15,825 nt of DNA from Roseiarcus sp050015575 (GTDB lineage Bacteria > Pseudomonadota > Alphaproteobacteria > Rhizobiales > Beijerinckiaceae): positions 1 to 15,825 of the forward strand of contig JBEKBD010000072.1 in the NCBI GenBank assembly GCA_050015575.1. Reading direction: 5' to 3'. Below the pieces are notes generated by a model. That model had not been told where the DNA came from. It ran no database searches and saw only the letters and a list, made by a program, of their open reading frames with translations. The position numbers and the translations under genes are program-made. Every line of letters begins with the position of its first letter. The stretch's first letter is position 1. Below, one piece after another: positions 1-6,424 of this stretch.

Positions 1-1120
<1,120 letters not shown>

Positions 1121-1155
1121 GTCTAGGGGTCCTCTGATTAGGGGTTGAGGCGATG

Positions 1156-1243
1156 GGCGGTAGGCAATAGGCAATGGGCAGTAGGGGCTCAGGGCGGCGG
1201 CTCGAAGGTTTTCCCTCCTGCCTACTGCCGCTTGCCTACTGCC
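1156..1243 (-). repeat. Inverted repeats able to form a stem-loop in the groES-groEL spacer
   Basis: On the plus strand GGCGGTAGG (1156-1164) and GGCAGTAGG (1177-1185) are answered by CCTACTGCC at 1221-1229 and again at 1235-1243. In the groESL transcript the inner arms pair perfectly over 9 bp, and the outer arms can pair over 12 bp with one mismatch (GGCAGTAGGCAA with TTGCCTACCGCC). The spacer also holds direct repeats of GGCAATRGG type. It lies wholly between the groS stop and the groL ribosome site. It could act in mRNA processing or partial termination, or be a dispersed repeat; no U-tract follows, so it is not a standard terminator. Confidence 0.7.
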
Positions 1244-1251
1244 TTATCCCT

Positions 1252-1539
1252 TCACGCGATCACGCCCATGATGTCGGATTCTTTCATGATCAGGAGTTCC
1301 TGACCGTCGATCTTGACCTCGGTGCCGCTCCACTTGCCGAACAGGATCTTGTCGCCCTTCTTGACGTCGAGCGGGATGAGCTTGCCGGTCTCGTCGCGGC
1401 CGCCCGGGCCGACGGCGATGATCTCGCCTTCCTGCGGCTTCTCCTTGGCGGTGTCCGGGATAATGATGCCGCCCTTCGTCTTCTCCTCGCCTTCGAGGCG
1501 GCGGACGACGACGCGGTCATGCAGGGGACGGAATTTCAT
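1252..1539 (-). CDS. groS: Co-chaperonin GroES (10 kDa)
   Basis: GroES forms the heptameric lid of the GroEL cage. At 95 residues it is full length for the family. It begins MKFRPLHDRVVVRRLEGEEK and includes the mobile-loop region (KTKGGIIIPDTAKEKPQEG, about residues 20-38), the GPGGRDETGK roof segment and the end ILIMKESDIMGVIA-type (here LLIMKESDIMGVIA). The ATG at 1537-1539 has an AGGA ribosome site about 10 nt upstream. It is first in the operon, ahead of groL. The 5' leader is about 110 nt and carries the CIRCE element, so repression by HrcA and heat-shock sigma activation are expected. Confidence 0.98.
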   Translation of the reverse strand: MKFRPLHDRVVVRRLEGEEKTKGGIIIPDTAKEKPQEGEIIAVGPGGRDETGKLIPLDVKKGDKILFGKWSGTEVKIDGQELLIMKESDIMGVIA

Positions 1540-1616
1540 GAGTTGAGCTTCCTATCTCGCGTTCGCCGGCGGTCAGGCAAACCACGCCGGCTGGTTGAGT
1601 GGGGTGCGAAGCGCCG

Positions 1617-1643
1617 TTGGCACTCAGTTGAATAGAGTGCTAA
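1617..1643 (-). promoter_or_regulatory. CIRCE operator (HrcA binding site) of groESL
   Basis: The 27-bp element reads TTGGCACTC, 9-nt spacer, GAGTGCTAA. The consensus is TTAGCACTC-N9-GAGTGCTAA, so only one base differs (A to G at position 3 of one arm). It lies immediately downstream of the -10 box of the minus-strand promoter, the standard place for HrcA repression of groESL. hrcA itself is not in the window. Confidence 0.96.
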
Positions 1644-1654
1644 CGACCCGCGCT

Positions 1655-1684
1655 GAGATAGGGGGCTCGGCCGAGGGCGTCAAG
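1655..1684 (-). promoter_or_regulatory. Heat-shock (RpoH-like) promoter of groESL
   Basis: On the minus strand CTTGACG (-35; TTGACG at 1683-1678) is followed by a 17-nt spacer and TATCTC (1660-1655), in the context CCCCCTATCTC. This matches the alphaproteobacterial sigma-32 pattern CTTG...CYTATNT and would also pass as a housekeeping promoter. The predicted start falls within or next to CIRCE. The combination suggests double control, RpoH activation plus HrcA repression. Confidence 0.85.
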
Positions 1685-1959
1685 GGTCGGCGCGCCGCGC
1701 CGACGAGGCGGCGAGGGGATTTTTTCGCCTGTGGTTACCGGCCGGGGCGAGGCGCCGAAGCGGCGCCGGCGTCTCTTCGACGCGACCGCGGGCCCCGTCC
1801 GGCGCGAAGCGCCTTTTCCTGCCGCCGACCCCCCGCGCCGCCTTCGCCGTTTCGCCGCCGAGCCGGCGCCGCGAATTGCGCAAATTCGGGCAAGCGCGCA
1901 ATCTGCCCGCCGGGGCGCGGCGAATGGCCGGGATCGCCTCGAAATCGGGGAGACGTTTC
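1685..1959. other. Divergent intergenic region, no gene
   Basis: Very GC-rich spacer between the groESL promoter and the phosphatase gene. Open frames here are Arg/Pro/Ala-rich and overlap on both strands, as expected from base composition, so I call none. The only distinct structure is a near-palindrome, GAATTGCGCAAATTC at 1873-1887, which has 5-bp arms and TTGCGCAA at its centre. It lies 73 nt before the next ATG and could be an operator. No convincing plus-strand promoter is visible. Confidence 0.4.
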
Positions 1960-2676
1960 ATGCGCGCTTCGCTTTTCCTCGCCTCGGCGGCCGGGCTGAT
2001 CGCCATGGCGGCGTCGACGGCGGCCTTTGCTCAGCCCTCGCGGCTGATCCTCATGCGCCACGCGGAAAAACACGACGCCTATGCCTTGTGCGAAATGGGC
2101 GCGCTGCGCGCCGAGGCGCTCGCCAAGCAGTTTCTCGGACGGGGCGCGGCGCAGTCGCTGTTCGGCCCCGGCGAAAAGCCCGAAGCGTTTCTGGCCGTCA
2201 CCCTGCATCCGATCGAGACCATCACGCCGACGGCGCAGAGCTGGAGCCTGCCGGTCACGGCCTATACGGTCGTGCCGGGCGAAGACGAGGACGACTCGGC
2301 CAAGGAAATCGACATCAACAAGCGCACCCAGGAGGCGGCGCGCGACGTGATGAGCCAGTCGCGCTACGACGGCAAAATCGTCGTCATGACCTGGGAACAC
2401 AAGCACATCGCCAAGTCCAAGCTGGAAAAAGCCTATCCCGGCGAGGAGGTGACGCTTCGGCAGTTGTTCCATCTCGATCAGGTCGCGGGCGCGCCGAAAA
2501 CCTGGCCCGACGCCAACTACGACTTTTTCTGGATCGTCGATTTCGCTCCGCGCAATCCGGTTCCCGTCGGCTTTCGCATGGTTCGCCAGGCCTTCACGGC
2601 GCCCTTCGACAAGCTGCCGGCCAACGAATGGGAGGAGCCGGAACCGCTGCATATGGAAGCGGGCTGCTTGAAGTAG
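1960..2676 (+). CDS. Exported histidine-phosphatase-superfamily protein
   Basis: Predicted 238-residue periplasmic protein. Residues 1-24 form a signal peptide (positive start, hydrophobic core, cleavage after AAFA). The signature RHxE-type motif LMRHAEK (residues 31-37) supplies the phospho-accepting His34, and WEHKH (145-149) supplies the second active-site His147. Substrate unknown; the superfamily includes phosphomonoesterases and phytases. Oddity: where relatives have an Arg within an SxxxRAxxTA segment, this protein reads TLHPIETITPTAQ with no Arg, so activity may be altered. I choose the ATG at 1960 because it gives a clean signal peptide and follows GGGGAG; the frame is open further upstream to 1876. 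The PH-domain gene follows on the same strand and may be co-transcribed. Confidence 0.82.
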   Translation: MRASLFLASAAGLIAMAASTAAFAQPSRLILMRHAEKHDAYALCEMGALRAEALAKQFLGRGAAQSLFGPGEKPEAFLAVTLHPIETITPTAQSWSLPVTAYTVVPGEDEDDSAKEIDINKRTQEAARDVMSQSRYDGKIVVMTWEHKHIAKSKLEKAYPGEEVTLRQLFHLDQVAGAPKTWPDANYDFFWIVDFAPRNPVPVGFRMVRQAFTAPFDKLPANEWEEPEPLHMEAGCLK

Positions 2677-2830
2677 CGGCGGGTCTGGCGGGAGGGCCCG
2701 CGCGGCGGCGAGGGCGAGAGGCCGGCCGGCGAGCGGGATGAAGCGCAAACCGCTTGTCATCGGGCCGTCCGCGGACGAAGGATGGAACGCGGCCTCGCCC
2801 ACGGGGCCCGCCAGCAGAACGGATCGTGCG

Positions 2831-3289
2831 ATGAGCTACGTCGACAGCATTCTCGAGCCGGGCGAACACGTGGCGTTCAGGACCAACCTTTCCTGGACGC
2901 TCTACGCGCCGGCGATTCTCCTCGCCGTCGCCGCCGCGGCGCTGGCGATCTTCGGCGCCGGCGTCCCCGGGTTCGGCCTCTACGCCGCGCTGGTCGCCGC
3001 GCTGGTCGCGCTCGCCGCGGCGATCAAGGCCATTCACGTCTGGTTCCGGCGCTGGACGACCGAGATCGCGGTCACCGACCGGCGCGTCATTTTGAAACGC
3101 GGCTTCATTCGCCGCCACACCGTCGAAATGAACATGCAGAAGGTCGAGAGCGTCGACGTCGATCAGACCCAGCTCGGCCGGCTGTTCGACTACGGCACGA
3201 TCACCATCCGCGGGACGGGGAGCACCTTCGAGACCCTGAGAATGATCGATTCGCCGCTGAAGCTGCGCTCGACGATCACGGCGGGGTAG
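2831..3289 (+). CDS. Two-helix membrane protein with bacterial PH domain (DUF304/YdbS-like)
   Basis: A 152-residue inner-membrane protein. A short N-terminal stretch typical of the family (SYVDSILEPGEHV) precedes two transmembrane helices at about residues 23-43 and 49-69. A cytoplasmic bacterial PH (bPH2) domain fills the rest: TEIAVTDRRVILKRGFIRR, then VEMNMQKVESVDVDQ and the glycine-containing strand DYGTITIRGTGST. Its role is not established; relatives are small membrane proteins of unknown biochemical function. An in-frame ATG at 2738 would add 31 residues of low-conservation character and has a slightly better ribosome site. I prefer 2831 because the family start is usually there. Confidence 0.82.
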   Translation: MSYVDSILEPGEHVAFRTNLSWTLYAPAILLAVAAAALAIFGAGVPGFGLYAALVAALVALAAAIKAIHVWFRRWTTEIAVTDRRVILKRGFIRRHTVEMNMQKVESVDVDQTQLGRLFDYGTITIRGTGSTFETLRMIDSPLKLRSTITAG

Positions 3290-3298
3290 GGGCGGATT

Positions 3299-3339
3299 CC
3301 TTCCCCCCTTGCGGGGGAAGGTGGCCGGCGGAGCCGGCC
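3299..3339. repeat. Paired-hairpin palindromic element (REP-like)
   Basis: Two perfect hairpins lie back to back. CCTTCCCCC (3299-3307) pairs with GGGGGAAGG (3313-3321) across a 5-nt loop, and GGCCGGC (3323-3329) pairs with GCCGGCC (3333-3339) across GGA. The pattern resembles dispersed extragenic palindromes common in alphaproteobacteria, which are often followed by GGATGAGGG as here (3340-3348). It begins 10 nt after the PH-domain stop codon and could also stop or protect that transcript. Copy number in the genome cannot be seen from this window. Confidence 0.7.
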
Positions 3340-3433
3340 GGATGAGGGGTCGCGCCGCAAGGCGCACTTTCAGCCGCTCCCGGCGATAGCCCTCGTTCGC
3401 CAGCCCGCCGGCCCCATCGGCCCGTCGCCGTCA

Positions 3434-3448
3434 AGCCGCTTCGCGGCT
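3434..3448. repeat. Small perfect hairpin
   Basis: AGCCGC (3434-3439) and GCGGCT (3443-3448) are separated by TTC. It is part of the hairpin-rich stretch 3299-3643 and is unremarkable alone in DNA of this composition. Confidence 0.45.
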
Positions 3449-3505
3449 GCTCCGCGTCGCTTCGCCCGCTTCGCGGTGACTGCGCCGTTCCGATGCGGCG
3501 TTCTT

Positions 3506-3572
3506 GTTTCCATGATCTTTGGTGAGCGAAGCCGGCCGCGAGGCCGGCCCGCTCACCAAAGATCATGGAAAC
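3506..3572. repeat. Perfect 23-bp inverted repeat with an inner hairpin
   Basis: The left arm 3506-3528 (starting GTTTCCATGATCTTTGG) is the exact reverse complement of the right arm 3550-3572. Between them GCCGGCC (3531-3537) pairs with GGCCGGC (3542-3548) across GCGA. The whole forms an almost continuous stem of about 30 bp with a small bulge. No U-tract follows on either strand, so a simple terminator is unlikely. Candidates are a palindromic repeat or MITE-like element, or a structured RNA. The flanking hairpins at 3299-3448 and 3596-3643 suggest a composite repeat block. Confidence 0.85.
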
Positions 3573-3595
3573 CGACAGCCTGAGCCGCGCAGAGG

Positions 3596-3643
3596 GGTCA
3601 AGGCTCGCGCGCATAGCGCGCGACGCGTGAGACGGGCTTGACC
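3596..3643. repeat. Two-level hairpin
   Basis: An outer stem GGTCAAG (3596-3602) / CTTGACC (3637-3643) encloses a perfect inner hairpin TCGCGCGC (3605-3612) / GCGCGCGA (3616-3623) with loop ATA. It is the last of the hairpins in the gene-free stretch 3290-3761. The remainder, 3644-3761, shows nothing I can name. Confidence 0.7.
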
Positions 3644-3761
3644 TTGACGCCGAGCACGGATCAGGCACAGCGGACCCCGAAGATTTCGCCGGCGGGACGT
3701 GGCCCCCTGCCTTCCGCGCCCGCCCGACTGGGTTTACCATCGCCGCAGTGGGCGAAGGGGC

Positions 3762-5612
3762 ATGGCGGACTTTAGGAAAAGAGAGGACGTGGAGCGCTGG
3801 ATCAGCGCGCGCCCCGAGGCGACGCGCCGGCGCGACGCGACGATTCTGGCGTCGCGGGCGGCGCTGCGCGTCTGGCCGCTGCTCGCCACCGCCTTCGGGC
3901 GAATGGGTGAGCGGCCATTCGCCGAATTGACTTTGGCCGGCGTTCGCGCGAACGCGCTGGCGTGGGCCGCGGCCAAATGTCCGGGCCGCGCAAGCGAGCT
4001 TGGCACCGCCACCGCCGCCGCCGCCGCCACCGCCTACGCCGCCGACGCCTCCGCCGCCGCCGCCACCGCCGCCGCCACCACCGCCGCCTACGCCGCCACC
4101 GACGCCGCCGCCTACGCCGCCGCCGCCGCCTCCGACGCCGCCTACGCCGCCGCCGCCGCCTCCGACGCCGCCGACGCCGCCGACGCCGCCGCCGCCTCCG
4201 ACGCCGCCGCCGCCTCCGACGCCGCCTCCGACGCCGCCGGGAACGCCGTTTGGCTGATGGTTTCCGCGGACGCGACGGCGCTTGAAACGGGCAGCAGCGA
4301 TCCTTCCCTGCACGATCGTCCCTTGTGGAGAGAATGGAGCGGCTACGAGGATCGCGACGGGCGTTACATCGTCACCATGGTCCCCCAGGGGATCACAGAG
4401 AATTGGTCACGCTTGAAGGCGGAGCTGTCAAACCGCGCCGACGAATACTGGCAGGTCTGGCTCGATTGGTACGACGCCGTCCTCGACGGCCGTCCGCCTT
4501 GGCCAGCGCTGGGCGACAAGCAGCGCGAAGACCTGACCGTCGCCATCGCGCTCATCGACAATCGAGTCTGGAAGCAAGGCCCCGCCGTCGCCAACGCGGA
4601 GGTCAAGCGGCTGATCGACGAGGCGCAAGCAAAAGTCGAGCAGCCGCCGGAACAAAGCGAGCCAACGACCCCAACAGTCCCGCCGCTCAAGCCAGCGGCG
4701 ATCGAGCCGACTTGGCGGCGCGGCCAACTCATCGCCCCGTGCGAGGCGATCGCGGCCGATTTGAGCCCCGAGGATTTCCTCGCCGCGCTACGCGCCGCGC
4801 GCGCGGACTGCTTCGAGCTTGTGCGCGACGTGCGCGCGGAGGTCGAGGAAGCCGAAAGACTCGGCCGGACGCCGAACCTCGACCTGCGGCCGGCGAATTA
4901 CCTCGAACGAGCCGCCTCGCGCATCGGCGACGCCAATCCCAGCGCGATGGAGCTGTTTCGTTTCGGGCACGCGGCCGAGGCGCTGAGGCATGGCTTGAAG
5001 GCCGTCGAGGAGACCTGGCCGGATTTTCTCGCCGCGCGTTACGGCTTGCTGGTCGCGCAGCTCGAGCGGGCGGCGAGGCAGGCGCGGGCATGGCGCGCGT
5101 TGCTGAAAAACGCGGCGGACCATGCGCCGCCGCGCGAGGTCGTCGAGGCGGCGCCGCGTTACGCGGTCGAGTTCGCCGAGATTCTGCGCGAGGAGGACGC
5201 CGCCGTGGGCGAACGGCCGTTGATCGCCGCCGCGATTCCCGATGGCCTCGACGCGCTGGCGGCGATCGCCGGGGAGCGGGCCGAGATCGCGGGCTCGGCG
5301 ACGCCGGCGATCGACGCCGGCGCCGAGGCGCTCGCGGTCGATCTTATCGACAGCATCGACAACATCGTGAAGAAGCTCGCCGAAGCGTGGCTGGCGGCTC
5401 GCGGGCCGGTCGGCGCCGTCGCGAAGAAGACGGGCGTCGAGTTTGTCGACGGCCTATCCGAGGACCTGCCGAAGCAATCGAAGAAGTTGGGAATATTGAT
5501 GGCGCGCATCGCTGTCTGGGGGCCGATGGCCGCCGGCGCCGGCTTCCTCGCGGAGCATTTCGCCTGGTTCGCGCCGATCGCGAAACTGCTGTTGAAAGCG
5601 TTTGCGGGATAG
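3762..5612 (+). CDS. Unknown protein with alanine-rich repeat and C-terminal hydrophobic segment
   Basis: A 616-residue protein that I cannot assign to a named family. Residues 1-80 form a compact N-terminal region (FRKREDVERWISARPEATRR, then a helix ending RANALAWAAAKC). Residues 82-160 are almost entirely Ala with spaced Asp, Ser, Tyr and Thr (units such as ASDAAYAAAA). Residues about 161-290 are Trp/Tyr-rich and include DEYWQVWLDWYDAVLDGRPP, a segment type I associate with alphaproteobacterial hypothetical proteins. A Pro/Thr/Glu linker follows, then a helical region rich in Ala, Glu and Arg. The last 45 residues hold a hydrophobic stretch (ILMARIAVWGPMAAGAGFLA), possibly a membrane anchor. 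The ATG at 3762 is preceded by GAAGGGG; an upstream ATG at 3699 is less likely. Coding in this frame is supported by the biased composition and the ordinary protein sequence on both sides of the repeat. Confidence 0.75.
   Translation: MADFRKREDVERWISARPEATRRRDATILASRAALRVWPLLATAFGRMGERPFAELTLAGVRANALAWAAAKCPGRASELGTATAAAAATAYAADASAAAATAAATTAAYAATDAAAYAAAAASDAAYAAAAASDAADAADAAAASDAAAASDAASDAAGNAVWLMVSADATALETGSSDPSLHDRPLWREWSGYEDRDGRYIVTMVPQGITENWSRLKAELSNRADEYWQVWLDWYDAVLDGRPPWPALGDKQREDLTVAIALIDNRVWKQGPAVANAEVKRLIDEAQAKVEQPPEQSEPTTPTVPPLKPAAIEPTWRRGQLIAPCEAIAADLSPEDFLAALRAARADCFELVRDVRAEVEEAERLGRTPNLDLRPANYLERAASRIGDANPSAMELFRFGHAAEALRHGLKAVEETWPDFLAARYGLLVAQLERAARQARAWRALLKNAADHAPPREVVEAAPRYAVEFAEILREEDAAVGERPLIAAAIPDGLDALAAIAGERAEIAGSATPAIDAGAEALAVDLIDSIDNIVKKLAEAWLAARGPVGAVAKKTGVEFVDGLSEDLPKQSKKLGILMARIAVWGPMAAGAGFLAEHFAWFAPIAKLLLKAFAG
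4005..4241 (+). repeat. GCC-based triplet/tandem repeat inside the alanine-rich gene
   Basis: About 237 bp built almost wholly of GCC, GAC, TCC, TAC and ACC codons. An exact 30-bp tandem duplication is visible: 4111-4140 equals 4141-4170. Shorter units ending in TCCGAC follow to 4236. Because every unit is a multiple of 3, gain or loss of units changes protein length without breaking the frame. In other frames and on the other strand it yields poly-Pro, poly-Arg or poly-Gly, which explains several spurious long open frames. Confidence 0.9.
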
Positions 5613-5837
5613 CGCGCGACTCGCCGGCGCATTCATTGGCGACAAATGCTTTCTGAAAATCTGGATTCGTGCTATTGTTCCCAATCGTCTCCTCACGCAC
5701 GGGCGGACGATCGCGCTCGGTGGAGATCATCGTTAAAAGGAAAGGGCCGCCAATCTGGCAAAACGGCGATTCGTCAAGGAAATCGCCAGCAACCCCTTGA
5801 TTTCTCACGAATCGGCCAAAGAAAAATTTGCTTTTCC
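5613..5837. other. Gene-free, relatively AT-rich spacer with hairpins
   Basis: Convergent spacer between the alanine-rich gene (plus) and cpdR (minus), noticeably lower in GC than its surroundings. GGCGATT (5765-5771) pairs with AATCGCC (5781-5787) around a loop containing GTCAAGG. GTCAAGGAAA (5773-5782) is also the exact inverse of TTTCCTTGAC (5833-5842), which begins the 10-bp repeat. Open frames across it are short, inconsistent and overlapping on both strands, so I call no gene. It may hold a small RNA or a regulatory region. Confidence 0.45.
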
Positions 5838-5903
5838 TTGACAAAACTTGACAAGACTCGACGAGAGTTGACGGAGTTCGACGAAATTCGGCGCGCACTT
5901 GAC
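5838..5903. repeat. Phased 10-bp direct repeat of a TTGAC-like motif
   Basis: Motif starts are spaced exactly 10 bp apart: TTGAC at 5838 and 5848, TCGAC at 5858, TTGAC at 5868, TCGAC at 5878 and a degraded TCGGC at 5888. One more TTGAC lies at 5899, 11 bp on. The last bases of each unit vary (AAAAC, AAGAC, GAGAG, GGAGT, GAAAT). Ten-bp phasing puts every copy on the same face of the helix, as in arrays for cooperative protein binding. The repeat lies in a convergent spacer, 15 nt from the cpdR stop. No known binding protein is assigned. Confidence 0.75.
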
Positions 5904-5917
5904 GCCGCTTCGCCCCC

Positions 5918-6301
5918 TCACGCCGCCTGCAACAGCCGCTGCACCTCATTCACCAGGTCGCGCAGGTGGAAGGGCTTCGACAAGATGCGCGCGTCCTTGG
6001 GGGCCTTGTTGTCGGGGTTGAGCGCGACGGCGGCGAAGCCGGTGATGAACATCACCTTGATCTCGGGGTCGAGTTCGGTGGCGCGGCGCGCCAGTTCGAT
6101 GCCGTCCATTTCCGGCATAACGATGTCGGTCAGCAGCAGCTCGAACGGCTCTTCGCGCAGGCGATTGTAGGCGGAGAGGCCGTTGTCGAAGGAGGCGACG
6201 CTATAGCCGGCGTTCTGCAGCGACTTGACGAGGAAGCGGCGCATGTCGCCGTCGTCCTCGGCGAGCAGAATTCTTGCGGATAGTTCGGCCGGCCCGTTCA
6301 T
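5918..6301 (-). CDS. cpdR: Single-domain response regulator CpdR
   Basis: A 127-residue receiver domain with no output domain. The acidic pocket is E15-D16-D17, the phospho-acceptor is Asp59 (LLLTDIVMPEMDG), with Thr87 (MFITGFAA) and Lys109 (LSKPFHLRDL). The segments FITGFAAVALNPD and KPFHLRDLVNEV are characteristic of CpdR. In Caulobacter unphosphorylated CpdR helps the ClpXP protease act on cell-cycle substrates, and the CckA-ChpT relay phosphorylates it; rhizobial CpdR1 has a related role. It has an N-terminal extension of about 7 residues compared with proteins starting MxRILLAEDD. The ATG at 6299-6301 follows GGGGAG. It ends in Ala-Ala, as do some ClpXP substrates. It is divergent from the next gene. 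Confidence 0.93.
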   Translation of the reverse strand: MNGPAELSARILLAEDDGDMRRFLVKSLQNAGYSVASFDNGLSAYNRLREEPFELLLTDIVMPEMDGIELARRATELDPEIKVMFITGFAAVALNPDNKAPKDARILSKPFHLRDLVNEVQRLLQAA

Positions 6302-6424
6302 CGCTGCTCCCCAGTGATCTCGCCATCATCGCCCCCATCGGGTAAAAATCGGGTGAAGGCGGGGCCACCTTATTGCAGTTGGCGTTTCCAGGTAAGACGC
6401 GAATGCGATTATGATGCGGCGAAG

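Noticed and set aside
3299..3643. CRISPR array or integron attachment site
   Set aside because: The hairpins are different from one another, with no regular repeat-spacer unit and no integrase or cas gene.
4000..4257. Poly-proline and poly-arginine open frames on the plus strand
   Set aside because: Other frames of the same triplet repeat; they end at the repeat edge and have no normal protein sequence around them.
3276..4313. 345-residue glycine-rich open frame on the minus strand
   Set aside because: It is the reverse strand of the GCC repeat in the alanine-rich gene; sequence either side is Arg/Pro-rich and not protein-like.
4325..5656. 443-residue Arg-rich frame overlapping the alanine-rich gene
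   Set aside because: Arg-rich composition typical of a shifted frame; the 3762-5612 frame has balanced composition with Trp/Tyr-rich blocks.
5838..5903. Plasmid-type replication origin (iterons)
   Set aside because: Units are only 10 bp, and there is no replication initiator gene or DnaA box cluster nearby; the setting is chromosomal.
5646..6170. 174-residue plus-strand open frame through the 10-bp repeat
   Set aside because: A 10-bp period does not fit codon repetition, and the frame runs antisense into cpdR.
6302..6424. Divergent promoters between cpdR and the amidohydrolase gene
   Set aside because: They must exist, but no -35/-10 pair with acceptable spacing could be identified on either strand.
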